From positions 434,001 through 498,000 of the forward strand of contig NZ_VSIY01000004.1 of the NCBI RefSeq assembly GCF_008086115.1: DNA of 64,000 nucleotides, read 5' to 3'. Every line of letters begins with the position of its first letter. Positions within the stretch are counted from its first letter, which is position 1. This document shows positions 1 to 8,037 of this stretch, piece by piece. Under the pieces are notes generated by a model. It did no database searches. It was given only the letters and a program-made list of their open reading frames with translations, and was not told the DNA's origin. The position numbers and the translations under genes are program-made. Source of the stretch: Maritimibacter fusiformis. Its GTDB lineage: Bacteria; Pseudomonadota; Alphaproteobacteria; Rhodobacterales; Rhodobacteraceae.

Positions 1-203
1 GCGGCGCGCGCTGCCTTGCGCCCCTCGATCCATTGCCGGACTTCGCTTTCGGGCCAGGCGGACAGACGACCAATTTTTACCGGCCGCGGAAAGCTGCACT
101 CTTGCATCGCCAGATAGAGACCGGACCGGGAATACCCCGTGACCGCGAGAACGGCGGGAAGGCGCATGAGCGGGTCGGTGGATGCTGTTGGGGCAGTGTA
201 CAT
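1..203 (-). CDS. AlpA-family DNA-binding regulator, partial (C-terminus beyond window start)
   Basis: Reading the minus strand from an ATG at 203, 67 codons remain open to the window edge. The protein has the winged helix-turn-helix layout of AlpA/phage excisionase-like regulators: LMRLPAVLAVTGYSRSGLY (recognition helix region, about residues 13-31), then FPRPVKIG and the hallmark WPESEV segment followed by a basic tail. In the family these small proteins bind DNA near integrase or excision genes of prophages and integrative elements. It lies downstream, on the same strand, of an unknown gene and a P4-type integrase, which fits an integrative element. The last residues are missing, so the length cannot be judged. 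Confidence 0.8.
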   Translation of the reverse strand, partial: MYTAPTASTDPLMRLPAVLAVTGYSRSGLYLAMQECSFPRPVKIGRLSAWPESEVRQWIEGRKAARA

Positions 204-263
204 TTGATGATTTCCCAGAGCTTGATTTTCTGGGCTCATCTTGCACGTTGAGGGACGAGCGTT

Positions 264-296
264 TTATGCGGGGGAAAGCACAATTTCACCGCATAA
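264..296. repeat. Inverted repeat between the alpA-like gene and the unknown gene
   Basis: TTATGCGG (264-271) and CCGCATAA (289-296) form a perfect 8-bp inverted repeat with a 17-base spacer, between the stop of the 300-1046 gene and the start of the alpA-like gene. There is no T-run, so an operator or mRNA hairpin is more likely than a terminator. Function is not known. Confidence 0.35.
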
Positions 297-299
297 GCG

Positions 300-1046
300 T
301 TATCGGGGACGGTAGGCCACCCGCCACAGTTCTTCGACTTTCTCGCGCGTCAACAGGTAGGTATCCACCCCCCTGCCGGTGCGTGCGGCTTCCTTGAGTT
401 CAGCGCGCATTTCGCGAACGGTTGCCCTCTTCATGCCGGCAACATCGGTCTTCCAGTCTTCCCAGGTCCGGGCTTCAAGGTCGTCGGGGAACAGCTCCCG
501 CCTGACCGCGTCTTCAGAGCGCCCTTCGACGGCGGCACGGACCATAACCGCAGTCACAAGCATCCTCTTGGCCGCACGGACCATCGCATGGTCCACGCCG
601 CGGGCCGAGGTTCCCAAGTCCAGCAGATCGATATCGGTGCCTTTGCCGCCCGAAGCGACATTCAAGGCGACAGCGCGCCATGCCGCAGCGATGAAGCTCA
701 CTGGCAGGAGCTCCCCCGGGTGCGCGCCCAATCGGACCAACAGCGCGTTCAACAGAGCCCCCTGCCAGCGTCGCCAGAGGTCCACCGCATCGGCGTTCTT
801 GGGCAAGTCCGCTGTGACCAGGCTAAGCGCTGCCGCTTCTTCGAGCGCCTCCGCTATGCCCCCTTCGGCGGCAAGCGAAGAAACAAAGCTCCAAAAGGCA
901 GGCTCGTCCAACTGTCCGCCATGCGCTTGCGCGTCGTCCAGAAGCACGTCCAGCGCATCGTGCAAGTCCTGGCGGCTTGAGCCGCGTTTCCCCACGAGAA
1001 TATCGGCCAGCACGTCCTGTCCGTCGTCCGTCATGTCGTCTGCCAT
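300..1046 (-). CDS. Hypothetical protein of integrated element
   Basis: A 248-residue protein that I do not recognise. It is acidic at the N-terminus, has no signal peptide or clear membrane segment, and is rich in Ala, Leu and Glu, suggesting a mostly helical soluble protein. The C-terminal third is basic and helical (KRATVREMRAELKEAARTGR region). It starts one base after the integrase stop on the same strand, so the two are probably co-transcribed, with the alpA-like gene following. The position between integrase and alpA is typical of accessory cargo or control genes of P4-like integrative elements. The coding assignment rests on the long open frame and tight spacing; function is unassigned. 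Confidence 0.6.
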   Translation of the reverse strand: MADDMTDDGQDVLADILVGKRGSSRQDLHDALDVLLDDAQAHGGQLDEPAFWSFVSSLAAEGGIAEALEEAAALSLVTADLPKNADAVDLWRRWQGALLNALLVRLGAHPGELLPVSFIAAAWRAVALNVASGGKGTDIDLLDLGTSARGVDHAMVRAAKRMLVTAVMVRAAVEGRSEDAVRRELFPDDLEARTWEDWKTDVAGMKRATVREMRAELKEAARTGRGVDTYLLTREKVEELWRVAYRPR

Positions 1047-1047
1047 G

Positions 1048-2376
1048 CTAGCGCCCCCTGCCGGAAGACATCGAGACCACGTTTAACGTATCAATCGACG
1101 CGTTCTCTCCGGCGCAATAGGACGCCCAGGCCTCCATCATCGGGCGGCGGCGCTCGACGGCGGACCCGCGCATGTAAGCGCGTTCGACGGCCGGCAATTG
1201 GTGCGCAAGCTGCTCCTCGATCAATTCCCGTGGGAATTCCGTCGCGGTCGCCGCCCAGCCCTTGAATGTTGCCCGCAGCCCGTGGACGGTGAATTCCTCG
1301 TAGCCCGCAAGGCGGCGCATGAACATCAAGGCCGCCATTTCCGACAGGTGACGTCCCTTGTCGTTGAGAAACACATAGCCTCCTGACCCGACCCGTGCCG
1401 ACCCGTGCCGCTTGGCCTCGTCCAATATCGCCACCATTCGTTCGGTGATCGGCACGACATGGTCGCGGCGCATCTTCATCCGGGCGGCCGGGATCGACCA
1501 CACCCGCTGATCAAGGTCGATCTCGTCCCAGACCGCAAACCGGGCCTCGCCCGTCCGGCACGCTGCGAGTGTGATCCATTCAAGCATGAGCGCGGTCACG
1601 CCACCCCCTTGCCGGGCCCGGATCACCGCCATCAAATCGGCCAGTTTCTCGTGCGGGATCGACGTGTGGTGTCCGTGCGTCAGCTTTTTCGGCGGCGCGA
1701 GCGTGTGATCAAATTGCGACCATGCGACCGGGTTGTCGCCACGAAACTGTCCATTCTGGATCGCGTGACTGAACAGCCGTTCGATACGCTCCCTGCTCCG
1801 TGACGCGGTGACGTTCTTTGTCTCCCAGATCGGCCGAAGTACCGACAAGACATCTTCACGGGTTATCTCGGCAAGGGGAATATCGCGCAGCTTCACCGCA
1901 TGTGTGGCAAAGGTGGTCCTCCATTGCTGGATATGGGCGGCGTTGGAAAAGCGGGGCAGCATAGCGGGTAGGAAGTGCTCGTCCGCGTAGCGTCCGAATG
2001 TCATTTCCTGCGCCGTCCGCACCTGGGCCGCGTCCGCCGCTTTCTGCGCGGCCGCCTCCGCTTCCCGACGTGCGTCCTCAATCGGATCGCGTCCGGCGTC
2101 CACGGACGCGCGCAAAGGAGCCGCCTTCGCTCGGGCCGCGGCCAGTGTTATTGCCGGGAACGTTCCCAAGCCCATGTCCCGCTGCCTGGTGGCGCTGCCC
2201 TTGGCCGCCTGGCGCGCAATGAAGTCGGCGTCGTGCGAGGTGAAACGCAGTTTCCATTGCCCGCTGCCGGGGGTCTTGTCGGCCCGGTAGAACAGCCCGC
2301 CGCCATCGTTGAGGTTCGCGCCGGGACGGGCGGCCTTGATCTCGGTCGCGGTCAGGCGATGCAGGGTATTTGCCAT
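1048..2376 (-). CDS. P4-type tyrosine integrase (DUF4102 plus phage integrase domain)
   Basis: 442 residues, the usual size for P4/CP4-57-type integrases that move genomic islands in and out of tRNA-like sites. The N-terminal ~95 residues form the arm-binding DUF4102-like domain (LTATEIKAARPGANLNDGGG start), the middle ~125-225 the core-binding domain, and the rest the catalytic domain. Visible catalytic residues are Arg274 (AACRTGEARF), His365 and Arg368 (TVHGLRATFKGW), His392 (LAHQLP) and the nucleophile Tyr401 (ERAYMRG). All are present, so the enzyme looks intact. The ATG at 2376 is preceded by AAGGA. The gene marks the right edge of an element that extends left out of the window. Confidence 0.95.
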   Translation of the reverse strand: MANTLHRLTATEIKAARPGANLNDGGGLFYRADKTPGSGQWKLRFTSHDADFIARQAAKGSATRQRDMGLGTFPAITLAAARAKAAPLRASVDAGRDPIEDARREAEAAAQKAADAAQVRTAQEMTFGRYADEHFLPAMLPRFSNAAHIQQWRTTFATHAVKLRDIPLAEITREDVLSVLRPIWETKNVTASRSRERIERLFSHAIQNGQFRGDNPVAWSQFDHTLAPPKKLTHGHHTSIPHEKLADLMAVIRARQGGGVTALMLEWITLAACRTGEARFAVWDEIDLDQRVWSIPAARMKMRRDHVVPITERMVAILDEAKRHGSARVGSGGYVFLNDKGRHLSEMAALMFMRRLAGYEEFTVHGLRATFKGWAATATEFPRELIEEQLAHQLPAVERAYMRGSAVERRRPMMEAWASYCAGENASIDTLNVVSMSSGRGR

Positions 2377-2388
2377 TGCACTGTTCCT

Positions 2389-2625
2389 TTAGTGCTGGCT
2401 GCGCCGTTTGGAAGGCCGGGCAGCGATGTTCAATTTGAAGCCGCCGATGGTTTCGTCAAGCCGTATCGCCGCGGTGCAATCCGGCTCGTCCAATTTACCG
2501 ACGAGTGCCGCACCAGCGTCAGACGCCAAGCAGGGCAACGGCGCTACTGGGGTGGAGGAAGGAGCGGGATCGGCAGTGGGCCCGCCCCCTGCCGGCGATG
2601 TGAGTTGATCGGGTTGCGTACCCAT
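2389..2625 (-). CDS. Possible small protein translationally coupled to the integrase
   Basis: A short frame of 78 codons from ATG 2625 (or 94 from GTG 2673) ends with TAA at 2389-2391, directly followed by the AGGA of the integrase ribosome site and its ATG 13 bases on. The product is Pro/Ala/Ser-rich at the N-terminus and ends in a basic tail (ARPSKRRSQH). I recognise no family. No good ribosome site is visible before either start. Tight coupling to the integrase is the main support; it could instead be untranslated leader. Confidence 0.35.
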   Translation of the reverse strand: MGTQPDQLTSPAGGGPTADPAPSSTPVAPLPCLASDAGAALVGKLDEPDCTAAIRLDETIGGFKLNIAARPSKRRSQH

Positions 2626-2666
2626 GACGAATTGGCTTTCTGAAGTTGGGGGAGATCGAAGAAATC

Positions 2667-2687
2667 CCAGCACTAATTCAGCACTAA
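2667..2687 (+). repeat. Tandem CAGCACTAA repeats upstream of the integrase (possible arm-type sites)
   Basis: CAGCACTAA occurs at 2668-2676 and 2679-2687 as direct repeats 11 bp apart, and in inverted orientation at 2389-2397 next to the integrase start. Short direct repeats beside an integrase gene are what P4-type integrases use as arm-type binding sites; that role is inferred here. Confidence 0.4.
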
Positions 2688-3247
2688 AAATGAGGTGGCT
2701 GTCAATGGATGTTCTAGGACGCGGTGAGACAGTGTTTTGAAGAAATGATATATATCAGTTGCTTACGATGTGCCTGTTGGAACTCTATGGACGCAGAGAA
2801 ACACCTGTTATGCGGACTTCGTCTCCGCCACCTATACTTTTCATCTATGCCGTCAGCGCCTGACACCCCTGTGGGCCAGCCGGAGCGGGACCGTTCCGCG
2901 ACGGGAGGTCCTTGAGGTCCGGTCTTTGAGTTCTTCCGACGAATAACCGTCGATCTCATCATGGTCGGCGTGTCTCCGGCGCGCGATCCTGGCGTTGCGA
3001 GCCTGATGTTATGCGTGTCACGCACGGAATTTTCCGGGCCCGGACATTGCGCCCGACCCCGTATCGAGAACGCATGCTGGATTGATGCGCGCTGCGAGGC
3101 GGCGGGAATGACGGTGTTGTAGTCCGTTCGGACGAAGTGCGGCCAACCGAGTGGCGTAGCGTGAGGTCAGCTCACGCGCGCCCGGCGCGGCCCGACCGGG
3201 CGGACTCGGGCGGTGCGGCATGCGGACGGATGCGGGGAGGCATTGGG
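2688..3247. other. Gene-free junction between integrated element and chromosome
   Basis: No convincing gene. The left part (about 2685-2860) is clearly more AT-rich than the surroundings. At 2811-2832 the plus strand reads GCGGACTTCGTCTCCGCCAC, whose last part matches the usual 3' end of tRNA-Ser (CTCCGCCA). No T-arm precedes it, so at most this is a short att duplication. From about 2870 on, base composition returns to chromosomal GC. The upstream region of the TRAP genes follows. Confidence 0.4.
3012..3024. promoter_or_regulatory. 13-bp palindrome upstream of the TRAP transporter genes
   Basis: TGCGTGTCACGCA is a perfect palindrome around a central T, about 220 bases before dctQ. It could be an operator for the transporter operon. 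No promoter elements are clear beside it, and no second copy was found in the window. Confidence 0.25.
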
Positions 3248-3766
3248 GTGCAGCGAAACATGGTTAGAATCGTAACTCTGGTCGAGAGATCCGGGCTGTA
3301 TCTGGCGATGTTCCTCGCGTTTCTGATGGCGCTGCATGTCTCGGCCGAGATCATCGCGCGTCGCTTTTTCCACTACCCGATTCCCGGCACCATCGAAATC
3401 GTCTCGTATTTCTACATGGTCGCTGTGTCGTTTCTGCCGCTCGGCTATGCCCAGGCGGCGAACGAACATGTCAGCGCCGATGCCTTCGTCTCGGTCATTC
3501 CCCGCCGTCTGCGGCCCTATACCGACTGGCTGGGCAAGGCGCTGTCGGTGATCGTGTGCCTGGTGCTGCTCTGGGCGACGACGGAGATGGCGATCCAGCA
3601 GACCCGGCTGGGTGAGGCGGTGCAATCGTCCTATTTCGACATTCCGGTCTGGTGGACGCGCTGGCTGGTGCCGCTGGGCCTGTTGTCGATGGTTCTGGTG
3701 ATGCTCGCCCAAATGTTCATTCCCAAGGCGATGCCGAGCCGGCACGAACCGCAGCCCGACCTTTGA
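3248..3766 (+). CDS. dctQ: TRAP transporter small permease (DctQ)
   Basis: Small membrane subunit of a tripartite ATP-independent periplasmic transporter, which uses ion gradients to import organic acids. About 172 residues with four hydrophobic segments and the family pattern SAEIIARRFFHYPIPGTIE followed by YAQAANEHVSADAF. I chose GTG 3248 because GGGGAGG (3234-3240) lies 7 bases upstream; ATG 3260 is the alternative, and a longer frame from 3137 has a non-family N-terminus. It is followed by DctM after 42 bases. The matching periplasmic binding protein is probably DctP at 10904-12049, separated by catabolic genes. Substrate unknown; the neighbourhood suggests a carboxylic acid degraded through CoA thioesters. 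Confidence 0.9.
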   Translation: MQRNMVRIVTLVERSGLYLAMFLAFLMALHVSAEIIARRFFHYPIPGTIEIVSYFYMVAVSFLPLGYAQAANEHVSADAFVSVIPRRLRPYTDWLGKALSVIVCLVLLWATTEMAIQQTRLGEAVQSSYFDIPVWWTRWLVPLGLLSMVLVMLAQMFIPKAMPSRHEPQPDL

Positions 3767-3808
3767 CCTTCATGCCCGCCCCCCATTCCTGTCAGCAGAG
3801 GTAGCCCC

Positions 3809-5122
3809 GTGGACGTTCAACTCGGCTTCATTTCGATCGGTGTCATGCTGTTCCTGCTGACATTGCGGATGCCCATCGGACTGGCCCTGATGGCGGTGTC
3901 GCTGGTCGGGCTCTATATCATGCGCGGGACCAACGTGATGATGGGCTCGGCGCGGATCGTGCCCTACGAATTCATCGCGCACTGGACGTTGTCGGCGATT
4001 CCGATGTTCCTGTTCATGGGCGCGATCGCCTCGAATGCCGGCATGGTCGGGCTGCTGTTCAAGGCGATCAAGCTATGGGTCGGCAAATTGCCCGGCGGCC
4101 TGGCGATCGCCACCAGTTTCGCGGGCGCCGGCTTTGCCGCCGTGTCCGGGTCGAGCGTTGCGACCACCGCCGCGATGGGGCGTATCGCGGTGCCGGAAAT
4201 GCTGCGCGCCGGCTACAACCCGGGGCTGGCCACGGGCGTGGCGACGGCCGTGGGCACGGTGGGTGCCTTGATCCCGCCCAGCCTGATCATGATCTTCTAC
4301 GCCACCTTCGCCGAAGTCTCGGTGGGCCGGATGCTGATGGCGGGTCTCGTGCCGGGGGTGCTGACCGCTGCGGCCTATGCGGCGCTGGTGCTGGTGCGCT
4401 GCAAGATCAACCCGGACCTGGCCCCGACGCCCAAGGACATCGCGTCGGTCAGGATGACCGAGAAACTGGCCGCCCTCGGCCCGGTCTGGCCGATCCCGGT
4501 GCTGGCGATGGGCATGATCGGCGCGATCTATGCCGGTTATGCCACCGTGACCGAAGCCGCCGCCGCCGGGGCGGTGATGACGCTGATCCTGGTAATGATC
4601 CAGCGGCGCCTCAACCTCGCCACCCTGACCCTGAGCCTGAAACAGACGGTGTCGACCACCGCCTCGGTTCTGCTGATCGCCATCGGCGCGTCGCTGATGA
4701 CGCAGTTCCTGGCCTATACCGGAATGCCGTTCTACCTGTCCGGCATGGTGACCGAGTTCACCTCGAACCCCCTGACGATCATGGCGATGGCCTGCCTGCT
4801 TTACCTGGTGCTGGGCTGCTTTCTGGACCCGCTGGGAGTAATGCTGCTGACGCTGCCGATCCTGCTGCCGGTGATCAAGGACGCGCAGATCGACGAGATC
4901 TGGGCCGGTGTCATCTTCGTCAAGATGCTCGAGATCGGCCTCTTGACGCCGCCGATCGGCCTGAATGCCTTTGTCATGAAAGGCGCCGTGGGCGACCGGG
5001 TGTCGCTCGGCACGATCTTCAAGGGAACCTCGTGGTTCCTGATGGCCGAGGTGGTGATCATGGCGATCCTGCTGTTCTTCCCGAAGGTCTCGACCTGGCT
5101 GCCGTCGTTGATGATCGGCTAG
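3809..5122 (+). CDS. dctM: TRAP transporter large permease (DctM)
   Basis: 437 residues, normal for DctM, the multi-span transport channel of a TRAP system in the inner membrane. Family landmarks are the repeated re-entrant regions: FAGAGFAAVSGSSVATTAAM, LATGVATAVGTVGALIPPSL, and near the C-terminus LYLVLGCFLDPLGVMLLTLP with LLTPPIGLNAFVMKG. The start is GTG 3809, preceded by a GAGGT-like ribosome site. It partners with DctQ upstream and, by inference, DctP at 10.9 kb. The following SDR gene begins 92 bases later, so it may share a transcript. Confidence 0.95.
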   Translation: MDVQLGFISIGVMLFLLTLRMPIGLALMAVSLVGLYIMRGTNVMMGSARIVPYEFIAHWTLSAIPMFLFMGAIASNAGMVGLLFKAIKLWVGKLPGGLAIATSFAGAGFAAVSGSSVATTAAMGRIAVPEMLRAGYNPGLATGVATAVGTVGALIPPSLIMIFYATFAEVSVGRMLMAGLVPGVLTAAAYAALVLVRCKINPDLAPTPKDIASVRMTEKLAALGPVWPIPVLAMGMIGAIYAGYATVTEAAAAGAVMTLILVMIQRRLNLATLTLSLKQTVSTTASVLLIAIGASLMTQFLAYTGMPFYLSGMVTEFTSNPLTIMAMACLLYLVLGCFLDPLGVMLLTLPILLPVIKDAQIDEIWAGVIFVKMLEIGLLTPPIGLNAFVMKGAVGDRVSLGTIFKGTSWFLMAEVVIMAILLFFPKVSTWLPSLMIG

Positions 5123-5214
5123 AGGTCGGCGGGCCGGTAGTCGGTGTGATGTTGAATAGGATGAGTGAATAAAACGGCAACGGAATTGCGAATACATAGG
5201 GAGAGGAGGCCAGA

Positions 5215-5991
5215 ATGAAGGACCGGTATTCTCTGACCGGGAAAAACATCATCGTGACCGGCGCGGGGCAGGGGATCGGGCGCAGGATCGCGGAATGTAT
5301 ACTCGAACTTGGCGGCGCCGTGACGGCAGTCGATATAAGGCCGGAGGGGCTTGAGGCGCTGGCGGCTGAAAACCCCGATGCCGAGCTGATGACCGTCACC
5401 CTGGATATCACCGACCCGGACGCCGTGGACACCATGGTCGCCGCCTCTGCCGACCGGTTCGGCGCGGTCGCGGGGCTCGTCAACAACGCCGCCATCGTCA
5501 AGCCCGCGATGATCCACAAGATGACCATGGACCAGTGGCGCGACGTGATCGACGTTGACCTGACCGGGGTATTTGTCTGCCTTCAGGCCGTGTCGAAACA
5601 CTGGATCGCGCTGGACAAGGACGGCAAGGGGCAGGGCGGCGCCATCGTCAACATCGCCTCCGAGGCCGGGCGTTCCGGGGTGATCGGGCAGGTCAACTAC
5701 AGCGCCGCCAAGGCCGGCCTCATCGGCATGACAGCCAGCAGCGCGCGCGAACTGGCGCGCTATGGCATCCGCGTCAACGCGGTGTCGTTCGGGGTGGTGG
5801 AAACCCCGATGACCGAACATCTGCTCAGCGACGAGACCCGCAAGCAGCGGGTCATGGCCACGGTCGCGCTGGGCCGGGTGGCAACGACCGACGAGGTCGC
5901 GCTGCCGGTCTGTTTCATGTTGTCGGACGCGGCCTCCTACGTCACCGGGCAGACGCTGGGCGCCAGTGGCGGCGCCTATATCAGTATCTAG
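5215..5991 (+). CDS. Short-chain dehydrogenase/reductase (SDR)
   Basis: 258-residue classical SDR. The NAD(P)-binding motif TGAGQGIG is at residues 15-22, NNAA at 90-93, catalytic Ser149 (NIASEAG) and Tyr162-x3-Lys166 (NYSAAK). An acidic residue, Asp40 in VTAVDIR, follows the second strand and favours NAD over NADP. A strong GGAGAGGAGG ribosome site precedes ATG 5215. It opens a run of tightly spaced genes (thiolase-like, DUF35, MaoC, TetR, enoyl-CoA hydratase, CoA transferase). The likely role is oxidation of a hydroxyacyl-CoA or hydroxylated ring/side-chain intermediate in the same pathway. The precise substrate cannot be read from sequence. Confidence 0.88.
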   Translation: MKDRYSLTGKNIIVTGAGQGIGRRIAECILELGGAVTAVDIRPEGLEALAAENPDAELMTVTLDITDPDAVDTMVAASADRFGAVAGLVNNAAIVKPAMIHKMTMDQWRDVIDVDLTGVFVCLQAVSKHWIALDKDGKGQGGAIVNIASEAGRSGVIGQVNYSAAKAGLIGMTASSARELARYGIRVNAVSFGVVETPMTEHLLSDETRKQRVMATVALGRVATTDEVALPVCFMLSDAASYVTGQTLGASGGAYISI

Positions 5992-5994
5992 ATC

Positions 5995-7149
5995 ATGGGA
6001 GCGCAAGCCTACATATCCGGGGTGTTCGAACATCCGACCCGCAAGGCCGAAGGGCTGTCGCTGGCCCAGCTTCACGCCGATTGCGCGGCGGGTGCACTGG
6101 CCGATGCGGGGTTGAAGAAAGGCGATGTCGACGGCTATTTCTGCGCATCGGACGCACCGGGGATCGGGCCGCTCAACATGGTCGACTATCTCGGGCTGGA
6201 CGTGCGCCACGTCGATGCGACCGAGATCGGCGGCGCCTCGTATCTGCACCACATCACCCAGGCCCAGCAGGCCATCGCGGACAGCAAGTGCAACGTCGCG
6301 CTGATCACCGGCGCGGGGCGCCCGCGCGCCGGGGCCGCGACCTACTGGCTGCCGCAGTCCCCCGATGTGCCCGACCTTGGGTTCGAACAGCCCTATGGCC
6401 CGGCGACCGTGGCGCTCTATGCGCTGGCGGCGCAGCGGCATATGCACGAGTTCGGCACCACCTCCGAGCAACTGGCCTGGGTCAAGGTGGCCGCCTCGCA
6501 TCACGCGCAACACAATCCACAGGCGATGCTGCGCGACGTGGTCACGGTCGAAGATGTTCTGGCCTCGCCGATGATCGCCGATCCGCTGCACAAGCTCGAT
6601 TGCTGCGTGATCAGCGACGGCGGCGGCGCGATGATCGTGACCCGGCCCGAGATTGCACGGTCGCTGGGCAAGCCGCTGGTCAGGGTGCGGGGCAGCGGCA
6701 TGGCGATCAAGGGGCAGGCGGGCGGCGATGTCGACCTGACGACCACCGGCGCGGTCAAGTCGGGGGCTGCGGCGTTCGACGAGGCGGGCGTGCGCCATGC
6801 CGATATCAAATACGCCTCGATCTACGACAGTTTCACCATCACCGTGGTCATGACGCTGGAGGATCTGGGGTTCTGCGCCAAGGGCAAGGGCGGGGCCTTC
6901 GTGATGGATGGCAACCTGATCTCGGGCGTCGGCAAGCTGCCGTTCAACACCGATGGCGGCGGGTTGTGTAACAACCACCCCGGCGGCAAGGGCGGGATGC
7001 CCAAGACCATCGAGGCGGTGCGCCAGTTGCGCGGCGAGGCCCATCCGGCGGTGCAGGTTCCCGGCTGCGACCTGGCGCTGGTGCATGGCACCGGCGGTTT
7101 CCTCGGGTCGCGCCATTCCAGCGCCACGCTGATCCTGGAGCGCGAATGA
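5995..7149 (+). CDS. Thiolase-like protein, Ltp/SCPx type (candidate acyl-CoA retro-aldolase subunit)
   Basis: 384 residues of thiolase fold of the nonspecific lipid-transfer/SCP-x branch, ending in the typical HGTGGFLGS segment. The region that carries the nucleophilic Cys in true thiolases reads EIGGASYLHH (about residues 77-86) and has no Cys. This is the pattern of Ltp2-type proteins that, with a DUF35 partner, cleave beta-hydroxyacyl-CoA side chains by retro-aldol reaction rather than thiolysis. The YDSFT segment, conserved in this branch, is present. It starts 4 bases after the SDR stop and overlaps the DUF35 gene (ATGA), so the two proteins are almost certainly partners. Aldolase function is inference from family and context. 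Confidence 0.8.
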   Translation: MGAQAYISGVFEHPTRKAEGLSLAQLHADCAAGALADAGLKKGDVDGYFCASDAPGIGPLNMVDYLGLDVRHVDATEIGGASYLHHITQAQQAIADSKCNVALITGAGRPRAGAATYWLPQSPDVPDLGFEQPYGPATVALYALAAQRHMHEFGTTSEQLAWVKVAASHHAQHNPQAMLRDVVTVEDVLASPMIADPLHKLDCCVISDGGGAMIVTRPEIARSLGKPLVRVRGSGMAIKGQAGGDVDLTTTGAVKSGAAAFDEAGVRHADIKYASIYDSFTITVVMTLEDLGFCAKGKGGAFVMDGNLISGVGKLPFNTDGGGLCNNHPGGKGGMPKTIEAVRQLRGEAHPAVQVPGCDLALVHGTGGFLGSRHSSATLILERE

Positions 7150-7553
7150 CCATGACCAAGACCACACGCAAGATCCCCGCGCCGACGCCGCTCGAGGATT
7201 CCCGCGATTTCTGGGAAGGGGCGGCGCGCGGCGAGTTGATGCTCAAGCATTGCGAGGCCTGCGGGCGGGCGCATCACTACCCCCGCGCGCGCTGTCCGCA
7301 TTGCTTTTCCGACCGGACCATGTGGCGGCAGGCCAGCGGGCGCGGGACGGTCTATTCCTGGACCATCATGCGCCGCGCGCCCCAGCCCTATACGCTGGCG
7401 TATGTCGAGCTGGACGAGGGGCCGCGGATGCTGACCAACCTTGTCGGCTTCGCCCCGGACGCCATCGAGATCGGCGCGGCGGTCGAGGTCGTGTTCGAAC
7501 CGACCGAGGGCGGGCCGCCGGTGCCGATGTTCCGCCCCGCCGGGCATGACTGA
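7146..7553 (+). CDS. DUF35 OB-fold/zinc-ribbon protein, partner of thiolase-like protein
   Basis: 135 residues. An N-terminal helix (FWEGAARGELMLKHC) leads into a zinc ribbon with Cys36, Cys39, Cys50 and Cys53 (CEACG and CPHC), followed by an OB-fold beginning SGRGTVYSWT. Proteins of this family form complexes with thiolase-like subunits or fuse to MaoC domains; in steroid-side-chain aldolases the DUF35 domain is required for the thiolase-fold partner to work. The ATG overlaps the stop of the preceding thiolase-like gene by four bases, implying coupled translation. A second DUF35 gene, paired with another thiolase-like gene, lies at 13321-13779. Confidence 0.88.
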   Translation: MTMTKTTRKIPAPTPLEDSRDFWEGAARGELMLKHCEACGRAHHYPRARCPHCFSDRTMWRQASGRGTVYSWTIMRRAPQPYTLAYVELDEGPRMLTNLVGFAPDAIEIGAAVEVVFEPTEGGPPVPMFRPAGHD

Positions 7554-7568
7554 AAAAAGGAGGCTGTT

Positions 7569-8024
7569 ATGGTGACGATCATCGAGACACCGGGCGATTT
7601 CGCGGATTACGTCGGCAAGGAGCTGGGGGTCAGCGACTGGATGGTGATCGACCAGGCGCGGATCGACGCCTTTGCCGAACTGACCGGCGACAAGCAGTGG
7701 ATTCACGTCGATCCCGAGCGCGCCAGGACCGAAATGCCCGGCGGCAAGACCATCGCGCATGGCTATCTGACGCTGTCGATGATGCCCCGCCTCGGGCCGC
7801 TGTTTCAGGTCGAGAAGAAAAGCCGGGCGCTGAACTACGGGCTGGACCGGCTGCGGTTCACCGGCGCGGTGCCGGCGGGGTCGCGGATCAGGCTGAAACA
7901 GGGCGTCAAGGCGGTCGAACCGGTCGAGGGTGGGCAGCGCGTGACGCTGGATTGCGTGATCGAGGTCGAGGGTCAGGACAAGCCGGCGCTGGTCGCAACC
8001 CAGATCGTCGCGTTCTACGACTAG
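7569..8024 (+). CDS. MaoC-family hydratase (hotdog fold)
   Basis: 151-residue single hotdog-fold protein of the MaoC/R-specific enoyl-CoA hydratase family. The hydratase signature is visible as FAELTGDKQWIHVDPERA (about residues 37-54), with the catalytic Asp and His, and GKTIAHGYLTLSM after it. Such enzymes add water to 2-enoyl-CoAs. A strong AAAGGAGG site precedes ATG 7569. It sits 15 bases after the DUF35 gene and before a TetR regulator, within the same apparent operon. Confidence 0.88.
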   Translation: MVTIIETPGDFADYVGKELGVSDWMVIDQARIDAFAELTGDKQWIHVDPERARTEMPGGKTIAHGYLTLSMMPRLGPLFQVEKKSRALNYGLDRLRFTGAVPAGSRIRLKQGVKAVEPVEGGQRVTLDCVIEVEGQDKPALVATQIVAFYD

Positions 8025-8037
8025 ACGGGGGCGGGCG

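Noticed and set aside
2811-2832. A functional tRNA-Ser gene
   Set aside because: Only the last bases resemble tRNA-Ser; there is no T-arm, anticodon arm or acceptor 5' strand upstream.
2714-3025. A minus-strand frame of about 100 codons in the junction region
   Set aside because: No ribosome site, no family resemblance, crosses the composition change at the element boundary.
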